This document shows, in pieces, positions 23,875 through 36,189 of a stretch of DNA of 64,000 bases. The notes below the pieces were generated by a model, which saw only the letters and a list, made by a program, of their open reading frames with translations, was not told where the DNA came from and made no database searches. Source of the stretch: Channallabes apus (lineage: Eukaryota; Chordata; Actinopteri; Siluriformes; Clariidae); contig CM060107.1 in assembly GCA_030522415.1 (NCBI GenBank), positions 9,072,770 to 9,136,769 of the forward strand, given 5' to 3'. Position 1 is the first letter of the stretch. Every line of letters starts with the position of its first letter. Made by a program: the position numbers and the translations under genes.

Positions 23875-24485
23875 TGTATGCATTTTTGTCTCACTAATTT
23901 CAAAAGAGGAAAAAGAAAAGTTATGTGTATGAATACAGTATGAATAAAAAATCCTGTTTATATAAAACATTTAAAACACTTTATATTCTACTGTTATAGG
24001 ACATAATTAACTCAGGATCTTAACTCCAAATTGAGCACACCATGCCATCATTTGTCACTTGTAACAGCATAATATGGATTTTAAACTTTTGACTCTGAAA
24101 GAGAGAGAGTTCTTCATACTGAACACTAATATACCTTCAGAACGGCCGTTTGTGGGAATTTTGAGAAAGATGGAATTCACTTTTAATGACTACAGCATGT
24201 TTATAAGCACGATGTTTCCAACATGCTGCATAGGTTGAAAAGTGTATTGTTGACACAATATATAAAGCTGCATCAGCAACAGAGCCGTGCATACAGTACA
24301 GTAGCATGGAGAGCATTTGCAAATGTGCAATAAGTTTCTGAGGCTCAAGCTTTTAATTGATGAATCTCCCAAATCATGAGCTGGCCGCGCTTAGAGTTAA
24401 TGGTAAACCTTTGGCAACCCAGCAGTGGTCCATGAATGCTCGTCCTTGTAACTTACAGTACTTAAAAGATCTGCTACAAACACAG

Positions 24486-24622
24486 GGCAGTTGTGGCTCA
24501 GAGAGTTAAGGCACTGAGTTACTGATCAGAAGGTTGGTGGTTCGAGCCCCAGCTCATCCAGGTTGCCTTGAGCATGGCCCTTAACCCTGTCAGCTCCTGG
24601 GATAAATAAAGGCTTAACTTAA
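24486..24622 (+). repeat. tRNA-derived SINE (family B)
   Basis: Head with GTGGCTCAGAGAGTTAAGGC (A-box side) and GGTTGGTGGTTCGAGCCCC (B-box, 24532-24550), then CCCTTAACCCTGTCAGCTCC and tail ATAAATAAAGGCTTAACTT. Shorter body than the 14225-16082 copy. Confidence 0.75.
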
Positions 24623-24624
24623 CG

Positions 24625-24752
24625 TTGGTGCCAGATACTATAACATATCTTCAGAGGTCTTATGGAGTCCATGCCTCGATAGTTTAGAGTCATTCTTATG
24701 ACACAATAGAGACGTACACAATATTAGGCTGGTGTTATGGTTAATCATAGCC
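24625..24752 (+). mobile_element. Tc1-like element 3' terminal fragment
   Basis: GGTGCCAGATACTATAACAT, CTTCAGAGGTCTTATGGAGT, CAATATTAGGCTGGTG and TTATGGTTAATCATAGCC align with the end of the same Tc1 family seen inverted at 12005-12300. Confidence 0.65.
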
Positions 24753-26039
24753 AACAGGGACTGAAGAGTGTACATTGCCATTATGAATCTAGATGCCCTT
24801 AATGCACTCCTGGACATGCGTGAGCTACATAAATTATAGTATAATACAAGCAAAAATAAATATGAATTTATTTATCATAAAATATGAGACTTTTTTCAAT
24901 GAATATTTGTGATAGGTTTAAATGACAATATTTTTATGATCAGCAGCGAATAATCTACAGTATATGCGTTCAAGTAGCAAAATTTGTTGTCCATTGTCAA
25001 TGACAGTGAAACCAAGAATAAAAGTCTTTACTTTGCACATATTTTATTTTTAGCAGGTTCTTGATTATACGTATTGTCCCCTAAATTTAAGTTAGGTTGT
25101 GTCTCTGCAAACAACTTTCCAAAGCACAATGAGCAAAGAGGGAATGAGGCGTAAAATTGGTACTACATTTATTCGGAAGCCATTTAAAACCTTCAAGTAT
25201 GTGCATCACTGCCATTGTGCAAACTACAAACCCTTCAACATGAATGGCTTAATGCTCTTTTAGCTGTTCAGGATCCTGAGACTTACTCTTCCAAAGCAAC
25301 AATGAAACACAAGTCCCAGTGCAATTTTACTTTTCAACAATGCATGAATATTAATGAGAGCTGGAGTAAAGCCAAAAAAGCACAACGCCTCGTTCTCTGC
25401 TGTTTACTCACCTTTTGAATAATACGCATGTGACAGTTAGCGATGCATGATGCTGCCTCTCACACACTTTCTATTTAATTGGTTTCATTGGAACATTGAT
25501 TTTTGTTGTAATTTAATGTCCAAAGAAAGTAGACAAACAAAAACAGCTTCGGTGGTTCACAACAGCTTAATAATAATAATAATAATAATAATATACCACT
25601 CATTTTAAATAATACATTACAGACCTAATTCTAGATATTGCATTTAAAAGTGATTATAAAAATTACCAGATACGTACACTCCCCTATTAGTTAATTATAA
25701 ACACCTGTACATATTTTCAGTCATACATTTATCTGAATTGCCAGTGGTGTGGAAGGATTGTTATGCATATATTCATGCAGCTATCAGTTTTAGATGAAAT
25801 TCACATCAACAACTGGAACTGAGAACAGGGGACCTCAGTGATTTCAACAATGGCATTGCTGCTGCCAGACCAATTGTTTTGGGTATTTCTATACCTAGAC
25901 CCATATAAACACTGCATGGTGTTCGTTTAACCATACCAATGGAATATCGCCATTTCGGCAAATAGTTAAGAGCAGCGATTAATATAAGCCTAACTGATGG
26001 CATGATTAGCTTCTCATTACTTAAACAACCATATCAAAA
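24753..26039. other. No gene seen
   Basis: AT-rich; an (AAT)n microsatellite lies at 25567-25592. The part from about 25790 may be the decayed 5' flank of the Tc1 relic that follows. Confidence 0.5.
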
Positions 26040-26620
26040 GATATATCCTGTGGTTACTCTGTTTCAGAAGTATCCTCCATCAAGCAAAGACAACAACTAA
26101 GAAGATTGCTGAAACTAGTAAAATTGGGTTAAGAACTGTTCAAAACTTACAGTAAAAGGAAATTAAAAGGAATAATTTGAATGCTCATGATTACTTAAAC
26201 TTTTGGTAAAATCAAATAGTAAAAAAACAACAACCACAATGGTAGAACTAACAGCTACTGGGACTAAACGGTCATGCCTGTGTATCACGGTAAGTACTGT
26301 ACAGTGGTGGCCGAAGTTATGCACCCATACCTAATGCCTACTGTACAAGACTGTGGATGCAGTGTTATGATCTGGGGTTGCTTCTGTTGGTCAGATTTAG
26401 GCTTAGCAACATTATGTGGCCAAAAAATGAGGTTAGCTGATGATAGCCGAGGACCTATATACTGTATAATGAATGACCAGGTTTTCTACCCTGATGGACC
26501 AGGCATATTCCAAGATGAAGATGCAAGGATTAATCAGGCTAAAGGTTCTGCCATAGTACATACTTTGGTATAATTGTACGTGTAGATTCAGCATGGTACT
26601 ATGGAACACATACCAGGATG
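26040..26620 (+). pseudogene. Tc1-like transposase relic
   Basis: An N-terminal trace (AAGATTGCTGAAACTAGTAA region, 26100) is followed by the central domain in frame at 26360-26570: MIWGCFCWSDLGLATLCGQK, then MNDQVFYPDGPGIFQDEDAR. The latter carries the second catalytic acid in the family context FQDxAR. The third-acid motif is not visible. It contains four TACTGTA/TACAGTA motifs. Confidence 0.7.
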
Positions 26621-26689
26621 CTGTTAAATATGCCATACCTATTTACGCACCACAATATTAATACAACAAAGTAAAACTTTGGATTGTGT

Positions 26690-26880
26690 TTAACTTGGTA
26701 AGTGAGCATTTTGCAAGGTGAGTAATATACATTTTAACTTGATAAACGAGCGAGGTCTTGTTACACATGCGTTTTGTCTGCTGAGCGTCATGGGATTACA
26801 ATTGAGCCAATGGTTCTTCTCTCTCACGTGCTGCTGTATTGTGGGTAATCATGCTCCCATGCTCAGTTTCTGTGCGCATG
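26690..26880. mobile_element. Fragment of the Tigger-like family of 6031-9161
   Basis: AACGAGCGAGGTCTTGTTAC, ACATGCGTTTTG, GAGCCAATGGTTCTTCTCTC and GTATTGTGGGTAATCATGCT parallel the complement of 8920-9110 in the same order. Confidence 0.65.
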
Positions 26881-28619
26881 CATCACTCGTATAGTCAACA
26901 TCCGTGTGCCTGCGTATGGTTTATTATAACATGGAAATGTCTGAAGTATGGTATGTATGGCAATATCTATGGTAATAACTATACTGTATGCACTATAGTT
27001 GTAAATTATAGTAAATTATAGAAAATACCATTGCAAAAATTATGATACTGTATGCCGTTTGGGTGGGAAATATATTCTTGGCACCAATCAACTTCACAGA
27101 ATATTAAAAAAATGGATTCTTTCTGAGTATATGCAATGTCCCCCATGTTAATATAGAGGAATACAGTATAAGTTACTCATTCTAAATATTTGTTCTTGTA
27201 CCTTCACCCCCTGTCTCTTAAGCATGACATCGTTTTCTAGCTTTGCATGCTTGAGTCTGACAGCTCATCCTGCATGTGTATTTCGTATTAGTTTGGGATC
27301 TCTCCAAGGTGTTGAATCTGGTCTTGGCTCTACACTGATAGAGCTCCAGATGCTGTAATTGTCTTTTTTGTAAAGCACAGCATCATGCTCTTTATCACTG
27401 TGGGTGGTGGAAGGGTTGACTGAATGGAGTGCAGACATGAGGAACAGAGAAAACTCAGATAACTCTGAGCTTCCGTTCACTTTAGATAAAAACGTAACCT
27501 ATTGCTACTGCCATGGATGGGGGAAAAAATGGTTTTTATAAGAAAAGCTGGCACTGAAAGACTCAGTAATGGTGGATCCTTGGAGATGTGTTCGGTCATG
27601 ACGAATTCTTTAGAAGTCCTAGAATTCGATTTTATAGCCATTAAGAAGATGATGCTCCTAGGCAAGAGTCATATAGTCTGTTAATCTCCAGCCTGCTTTT
27701 ATGGGCTCTGCAGCACTGACAAACTGCCATATTGGAGGAAACTTCTGCTTGATCAGCATTTTCCAAAAGTTTCTCCTTAGTAGTCAGTCCAGAGAGATTA
27801 GTGTTAGAAGTACAGTATTTGGCTTTTTTTTTTTTTCATTTCTTTTAAACATTTATGTTGTAATGTGAGCATATAAAAGTTAAATCTGGACGTTTTCTAC
27901 AATACAGTGAATGTTCAATTTATTTTTATTTTTTTGGAACTGAAGGTTGTAAAAATGAGCATAAATGGAAAAGAGTGGCTTATAACTTATTAAGTTACTT
28001 ATTCAAAAGTATTCAAAGGAAAAAAGGAATATGATTCGTCCAACATGTGAACGAATGACATCAAACAGAATTCAGGGGATCAAACAACAGGCAGGGCGAA
28101 TCATATTCTTAAATACTGGAGAACAAATGTAACATGTTACTGTAACATATTACTTCTTTTAGTAACTAATTGTCAGGGATATGCCCTGGAGGGTTCTCTG
28201 CTCAGAGAGAACCTTAATAAGGAACAAGTCAGACATCGTTCCTTTTAATGCTGTGGTTGTTAAACTCCTGTGGGCAGAAATGTAGGATGAAAGTGTGTGA
28301 TGGCACATCAGCAAGTCGACAGATACCAGACTCATGCGCACCTATCAAGTGCATTTCATTTCTCTGGTTATCAAGCTGCTGTAGGATTAAGGCAAAGCTT
28401 AATGAAATGTGGAGGAAAAAGTCATTTCCTGTCATATGGATCAATATGATGAAGGAATGTTGTCACCTTCTGCAAAAGTGTTGTTTTGAGTTTGTGTTGG
28501 AGTTTGCGTTTAATCTGAGATCCTTTGAGATAACACTCGAATTTCACATGTACGCATGTCCAATTTCAAATGGACACAGTGATCACACACTTGTCTAAGG
28601 AATAAAATCCTTGTTGTCA
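26881..28619. other. No gene seen
   Basis: AT-rich. Short open frames here have no recognisable domain. Confidence 0.5.
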
Positions 28620-28808
28620 TACTCACCCTCACTCTCATTCGTTCTCTATACCATCAGGCTAACAGAAGGCGTGAATCCTAGTCCAGGGGCCTCGGGAAAG
28701 GGCCCTAATATATCACAGGGCACAAGCACACGCATTCATAAAATCAGTCACACACTGCGGCCAATTTGTAAATGCCAGTTAGTCTGCATGTCTTTGGACT
28801 GTGGGATG
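28620..28808 (-). repeat. Degenerate SINE (family A), 3' two thirds
   Basis: TTCTCTATACCATC (tail), AATATATCACAGGGCACAAG, CAGTTAGTCTGCATGTCTTT and GGACTGTGGGATGA follow the family A order on the minus strand with many changes. Confidence 0.65.
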
Positions 28809-29039
28809 ATCTGTTAGAGTGGGACGATCTATATAAGACTCTTATTATTATTTTGCTTCTCATTAATGTGGTCATAAATGCACATAAATTGATCATAAGC
28901 ATGGATTCCATGGTAATATTGAGAATATTTTAACCTGTCTTTTGAATGATTGTAAAGCATGTATCCAAAAAAAAAAAAAAAAAACTGGTAACCAAGTTTG
29001 AATTCATTTTGGGTTTTCAAAAATCAACCCAGGATCAAA

Positions 29040-29340
29040 AATGCTATACAGCACACAAACTATTTGGCTGAATATCCCTTATCAAGTTTAACCTTGAGCA
29101 GATGCTTTTGATAGCCATCAATAAGCTTCTGGCAGAATTCTGTGTAGATATTTGACCACTCCTGTTGGCAGTATCGCTAGTATTCAGTTAAAGTTGATTT
29201 CCTGTCATGGACCTGACATTTTAGCATAGTTGACAAATGCTTGATAGTATTGAGGCTCCAAAAGCTTAGCCATTATTGGCAAGAAGCTTTTGGGCTCATT
29301 GCAATGTTATGATGAAACATTTAATTTCATCTAAGGTTCA
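29040..29340 (-). mobile_element. Tc1/mariner-like remnant
   Basis: TATCAAGTTTAACCTTGAGC, AGCTTCTGGCAGAATTCTGT and GACCACTCCTGTTGGCAGTA resemble the reverse-complemented interior of a common fish Tc1 family, by recollection. No frame survives. Confidence 0.4.
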
Positions 29341-29345
29341 ACCAC

Positions 29346-29392
29346 CTAGTTACAGTATATTATATGAATTTTTATATATTTTCTACAGGTTT

Positions 29393-29459
<67 letters not shown>

Positions 29460-29575
29460 ATATACATATATATTGGAAAACCTGTGGAGAATATATAAAA
29501 ATTCATATAATATACTGTAACTAGTAAAATAATATGCTTCTTTCCTAGAATGGAAATAAATTTAATAGACTATAT

Positions 29576-29621
<46 letters not shown>

Positions 29622-29775
29622 TCTATTAAATTTATTTCCATTCTAGGAAAGAAGCATATTATTTCTTATCAATGCACTTTGATATGGAAATAAATTTAAT
29701 AGACTATATATATATATATATATATATATAAGCATATTATAGAAGCATATTATTTCTTATCAAAGCACTTTTAGA
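29346..29775. repeat. Cluster of AT-centred palindromes with partial tandem duplication
   Basis: Palindrome 1 has arms 29346-29399 and 29471-29524 (about 54 bases, a few mismatches) around an (AT)n core. Palindrome 2 has arms 29528-29568 and 29623-29663 (41 bases, perfect) around a (TA)n core. A third unit repeats the block from 29551 directly at 29685, before another (TA)n run, and the block from 29652 recurs at about 29743. Confidence 0.9.
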
Positions 29776-30382
29776 CTAACAAACACAATGTGAGATCCTT
29801 GGATTTGCATACGAAAAAAAAAAAACTGAAGGATACACATTAAAAACTTTTAATTGCTTAGAAGGAAATTGTAAAGCTAATTTCCTTATAAAACTGCACA
29901 AATTGTACCTGAGACTAAAGGGTTCTCAAAGCCTCGTCATGCCAAATACTATTTCTTTCTGCATTTGGAGGCTTTACAGCATTTATTTGCGTGTGCCTAA
30001 GCATTTTTCACAGAACTTTACTTTCAGAATTCTTGGAAAGAAATAAATCAAAACAGAGCTTAATATGACCATCATTTACACCTTTGGTACTGGGGGTATA
30101 CTGAGACTTTTCCGCTGTCTGTGTATGTGTGTGTGTGTTTGCCTTATTATCTTAGCAGGTTTGTAATAGAGGTATTATTGTGTCAGATAAAGAATCTTGA
30201 GCATTATCACACTGCACCTCTGTGTCATCACCAACCACTGCTTGGCTTCATCTGACTGATTCAGTCTTCAGAATTTATGAGCTGAGCATTTAATGAGCAT
30301 TCATGATGAATGTTTTCTATTTTAGTCCCTGCAGAGAAAGCTTCTCTCAAGGCTAACTTTAGTCTAAACTAAGGTTTAGACA

Positions 30383-30383
<1 letters not shown>
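29776..30383. other. No gene seen
   Basis: Nothing recognisable. Confidence 0.55.
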
Positions 30384-30433
<50 letters not shown>

Positions 30434-30452
30434 GTTGTTGTTGTTGTTGTTT
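30384..30452. repeat. (TTA)n-(TTG)n microsatellite
   Basis: About 17 TTA/ATT units, then six TTG units. The asparagine-run frame on the minus strand is only this repeat translated. Confidence 0.97.
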
Positions 30453-31014
30453 AATCCAGCTTCTTGTGTTACTGTATGCATTTTCAGCACAATTACAGTA
30501 TATGCACATACTTGATTTTCTGGCATTGAGCTTAGTGATTCATGCAATAAATTTTGCTGCAGGGAAGGAATTATTTTCACCCTTTTCAGCCTCCATTCAA
30601 TCACACCATATGGCATAATTTATCAAATGCCTATCCTGCTGTCGAACACGCAAATGAAGAGTTGAAAGACTATCAATTTGAAAATTGTGTGTATATTTCT
30701 AGGGAAATTTGGCTCCTGGAGGACAGACAGAACCTCACAATTAAATCCTCTTTGGAGAAAATGTACAATATGGAGAATTCGCCCAGTTTTCTGCAAATGT
30801 AAAGCTGTTGCAGGAATAGAATCCATGGTGTGCAAATTATTCAAATCCCCTTCCTGTATAAACGTGAAGATAGCTTAGGTAAAATTGTATTCATATAAGA
30901 GTACAAGTCCTCCTCTTACATTTCTGCTTGAGTCAAAGTACAATTTACTTGAGTATCAGTAAAAGTAAAGGTAAAACGTAAACCTGAGTAAAAGATATTG
31001 AGCTAGCAGTAGCT
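30453..31014. other. No gene seen
   Basis: Short frames only. Confidence 0.55.
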
Positions 31015-31155
31015 CCATCCATCCTATCCAGCCAGGAACGTCCTTATCCCAATTTTGTATGAACGTGATAGAACCTCCAGTCAACATTCACACACGCATT
31101 TACACACTATGAGCAAATTAGAAACGCCAATTAGCCTTATCTACATGTCTAATCC
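31015..31155 (-). repeat. Degenerate SINE (family A) fragment
   Basis: CACTATGAGCAAATTAGAAA, CGCCAATTAGCCTTATCTAC and CAGGACCTGGTGCTAACCAC follow the family A order on the minus strand, with the head at the right. Confidence 0.6.
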
Positions 31156-31177
31156 AGGACCTGGTGCTAACCACTAA

Positions 31178-31447
31178 TACGCCTATCTCACCTATGCGGT
31201 TTGACTCACAGTGAGATGCGGTGTCAGGCACCGTGAGTTGCCGCGATTGCCCGCCGACGTTCCGCTGACATTCCGTGAAGTTCGGCAAGGTCTGCAAACT
31301 TCCGCGAGGCCCGGCAAAAAAATTAAACGTGATGAATTTTTCGCGTGGAAAGATGGAAACATACTCACAACGCCAAGAACTCGCTGTGAATTATAATGAA
31401 CCGTATTTACGGCCACTGCGCGAAACCGCATAGGTGAGATAGGGGTA
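31178..31447. mobile_element. Complete 270-bp MITE with TAA target duplication
   Basis: Left end TACGCCTATCTCACCTATGC and right end GCATAGGTGAGATAGGGGTA are near-perfect inverted repeats of about 25 bases. TAA flanks both sides (31175-31177 and 31448-31450). A 3-base TAA duplication fits PIF/Harbinger. Non-coding; sister of 21441-21720. Confidence 0.85.
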
Positions 31448-33450
31448 TAAGCCATCGTGCCACCATAACATTAGCCCCCTGTAGCTTTAAGTCAAAAGAC
31501 TCTCTTTCTCTCTCTCTCTCTCTTGCTCTGCACTTCCCGACTGTGTACATGCTATTTTGTTGCTGTCTACAACAGTCATCATTCTCATTTTAAACACCTG
31601 CTACATTATTAAGCATTCCACTGAGGGAAAGCAAAAAGCATCCAATTATGCACTATAGTCAGCAGATGGCGGTATTACCGCTTCAAATATTACTCGGGTT
31701 ATGTAATGCAAGGCCATGTAGAAATGTAGTAAAGTCAAAAGTACAAACAGGATGTTGTAAGATGGAGTGGAGTGAACGTTTAAAATATCCTCTAATTAAA
31801 CTACATAAGCTAAACAAAAGGAAAAGCCTTTAGTTATCTTCCACCTCAGGGTTACAGAAATGCATCATTAATGGTACATTTGCTCTCCAGGAATTTTTTT
31901 GATTTTTTTTCTTTATCTGAACTACATTTCCTGTTTCATCTTTCATCCTATACATCATAATTTCTTCCTTCTGTCCACTTTGCCTAGAATCTAGAAACCT
32001 TGTACCACTTTGATACATCATCAATTCATCTTGCTTCTCAAACAGCCTTGATTCTGTCATCTCATGTCTCACACATCCTTGGTTACGCTCATCAAGTCTC
32101 ATCATTCTAAATGTCATCCTTAGGCTTGTCTGAATTTTCAGGCTAAACCGTGACCCAATAGTTTCCGATTCCCTATCGGCTATAAGGTGCTAGAGCATCC
32201 AAATGACTGACGGACAATAACGATGTCTGGGCGTCCTCACATTCCACATCACCCAGGAGGCACCTCTGAGACAGTGATTGATTTGGCAGGTATTTTATAG
32301 ATAAAATGTCACAGGCATGACTTTTCCACTATATGGAGTCTACCTTCTTGGGTACCATATGATGAAAATGCAATTTAGTCTGTGTAATGGCTTTGATTTT
32401 GCTTGTCTTGGGAGCAGTGTTGTCAGAATTATGGAAGGAAAGTAGTTTCTAGGGATATTGCAGATCGATTGCTAAAAAAAAAGAAATCCTTTTAGATCAC
32501 AGCTTTGACCAAGCTTATATATTTTGATATGGATGTTCTTTATTGAAATGTCAACAATTTCTCCTTTAAGACCATATGTTTTTTTTTCCTAACATTTTTC
32601 ACAATATTTTATCTGGATGTACAGGACCTCACACATTCCACTCCACTTATGTAGTCTTTTCTTTATAGAACTAACCCACAGGAAAATATTGGCTTATTGA
32701 ACTGAAATGCGTTATATGCAATTATGGGCACATTTTCTATTTCAAAAATGAAAAAAAAAAACCTCTATATTCTCTATATAAACTCTATATTTCTCTTGGT
32801 GTCTTTGCAGAGTCAACAACTAGATTCCGTCAAATGTTTTTGCTTGTGTCTGTCCTCCAAGGGGACCCTGTTGTGTTTTGGCCCAGCATGATGTCCAAAT
32901 CGAAATACGACTGTGTTTGTGTTCACTTGCTTTGCTTCTCACTTCTTTCCTACCCAACACTGTGGAAAGAGTGCTGATGAGTCATGATGCTGCACCAACT
33001 TAGCAAAGCCAACATAGCATTTAAGAAAGTGAGAGAGTGTGTGAAATAAGATGATGTGGATGTCTGGATTTTTGAGGAATTTGGGATTTATCTCACTGAA
33101 ATGTAGATAAGTGTGTTAGAAGATCTAAGCCCCACCCAGAAGTATTACACATTTCAGGTTCAACAAGTCAGTTTATTTAGCACACTTTCTCCAGCATCAC
33201 TTAATTCAGTTAAATACACATTGCACTTAATGTCAGACAATACAATGATATTGTATTTGTATTATTAGTCCAGATCAATACATCATGTTCTACAACATTG
33301 CAGTTTTTTTTTTTTCGGTTAACAGCACAGTGCTGCTTTTACAAATCTTTCAAAATTAACACATACATGAGGTGATAAATGGTTGTGACTATAATAAATT
33401 TTAGCTGGTTATACAGTAGCTATAACGATAGTCTTGTGTGTCCTCATATA
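31448..33450. other. No gene seen
   Basis: A (CT)n run lies at 31499-31523. The remainder is AT-rich; short frames have no recognisable domain. Confidence 0.5.
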
Positions 33451-34842
33451 CAGGTCCTTCTCAAAAAATTAGCATATTGTGATAAAGTTCATTATTTTCT
33501 GTAATGTACTGATAAACATTAGACTTTCATATATTTTAGATTCATTACACACAACTGAAGTAGTTCAAGCCTTTTATTGTTTTAATATTGATGATTGTGG
33601 CATACAGCTCATGAAAACCCAAAATCCCTATCTCAAAAAATTAGCATATCATGAAAAGGTTCTCTAAACGAGCTATTAACCTAATCATCTGAATCACCTA
33701 ATTAACTCTAAACACCTGCAAAAGATTCCTGAGGCTTTTAAAAACTCCCAGCCTGGTTCATTACTCAAAACCGCAATCATGGGTAAGACTGCCGACCTGA
33801 CTGCTGTCCAGAAGGCCATCATTGACACCCTCAAGCAAGAGGGTAAGACACAGAAAGACATTTCCGAACGAATAGGCTGTTCCCAGAGTGCTGTATCAAG
33901 GCACCTCAGTGGGAAGTCTGTGGGAAGGAAAAAGTGTGGCAGAAAAATCGCTGCACAACGAGAAGAGGTGACCGGGGAAGGTGTCCTGAGGAAGATTGTG
34001 GAGAAGGACCGATTCCAGACCTTGGGGGACCTGCGGAAGCAGTGGACTGAGTCTGGAGTAGAAACATCCAGAGGCACCGTGTACAGGCGTGTGCAGGAAA
34101 TGGGCTACAGGTTGCAAATTTTGCATGTCATTCGGAAATCAAGGTGCCAGAGTCTGGAGGAAGACTGGGGAGAGGGAAATGCCAAAATGCCTGAAGTCCA
34201 GTGTCAAGTACCCACAGTCAGTGATGGTCTGGGGTGCCATGTCAGCTGCTGGTGTTGGTCCACTGTGTTTTATCAAGGGCAGGGTCAGTGCAGCTAGCTA
34301 TCAGGAGATATTGGAACACTTCATGCTTCCATCTGCTGAAAAGCTTTATGGAGATGAAGATTTCAGTTTTCAGCATGACCTGGCACCTGCTCACAGTGCC
34401 AAAACCACTGCTAAATGGTTTACTGACCATGGTATTACTGTGCTCAATTGGCCTGCCAACTCTCCTGACCTGAACCCCATAGAGAATCTGTGGGATATTG
34501 TGAAGAGAAAGTTGAGAGACACAAGACACAAGAATCTGCAAAAGGATTCCCGACCAAGTATTGAGTGCAGAACTGAACATAATTATTTGAAGGTTGACTT
34601 TTTTTTGTATTAAAAACACTTTTCTTTTATTGGTCGGATGAAATATGCTAATTGTTTGAGATAGGGATTTTGGGTTTTCATGAGCTGTATGCCACAATCA
34701 TCAATATTAAAACAATAAAAGGCTTGAACTACTTCAGTTTGTGTGTAATGAATCTAAAATATATGAAAGTCTAATGTTTATCAGTACATTACAGAAAATA
34801 ATGAACTTTATCACAATATGCTAATTTTTTGAGAAGGACCTG
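33451..34842 (+). mobile_element. Tc1-like transposon with intact IR/DR ends and TA duplications
   Basis: Ends CAGGTCCTTCTCAAAAAATT and its complement are flanked by TA (33449-33450 and 34843-34844). The inverted arms are about 210 bases with only scattered differences. Each contains an outer and an inner direct repeat (TCTCAAAAAATTAGCATAT at 33462 and 33631), the two-site binding arrangement of Sleeping Beauty-like elements. Total 1392 bases, shortened by deletions inside the gene. Confidence 0.95.
33779..34613 (+). pseudogene. Tc1-like transposase with internal deletions
   Basis: MGKTADLTAVQKAIIDTLKQ opens a helix-turn-helix region (QKDISERIGCSQSAVSRHL) and a GRKKCGRK hook. Near 34120 a deletion joins MGYRLQ to the CMSFGNQGARVW block in another frame, removing the first catalytic acid region. 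The frame from 34089 then carries VMVWGAMSAAG, FQHDLAPAHSAK (second acid) and SPDLNPIENLW (third acid). The C-terminus is also cut: after KNLQ the sequence is unrelated to the family end. It cannot be active, but the termini are well kept. Confidence 0.9.
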
Positions 34843-34954
34843 TATTACATATACCATACTACATGCTTGTACATGCTTCATACTTATGGTAAATTACTTA
34901 TTAAAATTTTGTGTCACATTTTGTTCATGTTCAGTATAGATGATCAAAATTCCA

Positions 34955-35262
34955 CTAGGCACTGTCGCCTTACACTTCCGGGGTTAAGGTTTGATTCCCA
35001 GCCAGGTTCGATTCCCGTCTCTGTGTGCTTGGAGATTGCATGTTCTCCCCATGCTGACCTACTGTACGTATTATGCAAATTGGTGACCCAAATTGTCCAT
35101 AGTCTGTGAATGAGTGTGTGTATGTGTGTGTGCCCTGCATTGGATTGGCACCCTGTCTAGGATGTACCCCGCTTCATGCCCTAAGTCTCCTGGCATAGGC
35201 TCCAGGCCCCCTGTGATCCTGAATACAGGATAAATGGGTGTAGATGATAGTAAGTGAGTAAA
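34955..35262 (+). repeat. tRNA-derived SINE (family A), diverged
   Basis: The head with GCACTGTCGCCTTACACTTC and GGTTCGATTCCCG is followed by body and tail AGGATAAATGGGTGTAGATG. It contains a TACTGTA at 35060 where other copies have a five-base-shorter sequence. Confidence 0.75.
35060..35066. other. TACTGTA footprint in a SINE
   Basis: Here GACCTACTGTACGTATTA stands where the copy at 61805 has GACCTGCAGATTA. Removing CTGTA restores equal spacing to the following AATTGG-like block. Confidence 0.55.
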
Positions 35263-35762
35263 TTCCACTATTAACCATGCCTGAATGCATGTTCATATCT
35301 TCGAAAGTTAAAACATTGAATATGCATAGGTTGGGGACTTACTGTACTGCACTATCATGGTACCCTCTGAAGTATTATAATACATACCCTGGTACACAAA
35401 AAATTTATTTGGTGCCCACTGTAGGAACTATATCACTATCATTCCAAGTGCCAAGGGACTTATTCATACTTGTACATACTTACTGTAGTATGTTTGTTGT
35501 ACTTTCAAATAACTGGGACTACGAACAAGCTCTTGGAATGAAATTTATTGGTATGCAGGGGACTTAATGTACTACGGTTTATACCACAATATTTTGGTGA
35601 ATGGCATTCTGCTTATTGGGTACCAGAGTGGCTAACAAACTTCATTGTTGTTGGTCTTTCGATTGCTGCCATTGACGGGTCACCACAGCAGACCATTCCA
35701 TTCGTACATGAACATGGCACAAGTTTTATGCGGGCCGGCCTTCTTGATGCAGGATGTTACTA
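35263..35762. other. No gene seen
   Basis: Nothing recognisable. Confidence 0.55.
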
Positions 35763-35953
35763 ACACAATTGGCTACACACAATATATTATAATTGTGGAT
35801 TGGCACGCTGTCCAGGGTGTACCCTGCCTCGTGCCCTGAGTCTCCTGGGATAGGCTCCAGGTCCCCGCGACCCTAAATACAGGATAAAGCGGTATAGAAG
35901 ATGAATGAATGAATGGATGAGCTGAACACAATTGGCTGTACACAGTATATTAT
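35763..35953 (+). repeat. 5'-truncated SINE (family A) with long flanking repeats
   Basis: The SINE 3' part (GGATTGGCACGCTGTCCAGG to AAGCGGTATAGAAGATGAAT) is flanked by ACACAATTGGCTACACAC at 35763 and ACACAATTGGCTGTACACAG at 35925. Each extends through ATATATTAT. The flanks form an imperfect direct repeat of about 28 bases, longer than the 8-13 bases at other copies. Confidence 0.75.
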
Positions 35954-36189
35954 TCTGCACGCCCGTGACAATGTATTTTGGACATTTGATCTAAGTTCCT
36001 CTACTGAACATGTTCGAACGTATAGTATGTTCGTATCTTCAAAAATGTTCAAACCTTGAATGTGCATATGTAGATGACTTGTTACCCACTGAAGTGCCAT
36101 AATATAAACCCAGGTATACTAAAATTTTCTTTAGTGCCTAAAATGGTAATGTCTGAAATACCACAGTAAGACATGTACTATAATAATAA

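Noticed and set aside
30359..30616. Poly-asparagine protein
   Set aside because: The run is a translated (TTA)n microsatellite.
32258..32290. 33-bp mini-exon with CAG acceptor and GTATTT donor
   Set aside because: Too short and with a weak acceptor tract; indistinguishable from chance.
34955..35262. Footprint claim for the SINE tail at 43342
   Set aside because: The tail differs from other copies in several ways, so the five-base insertion cannot be isolated; only 35060 is used as SINE evidence, with lower confidence.
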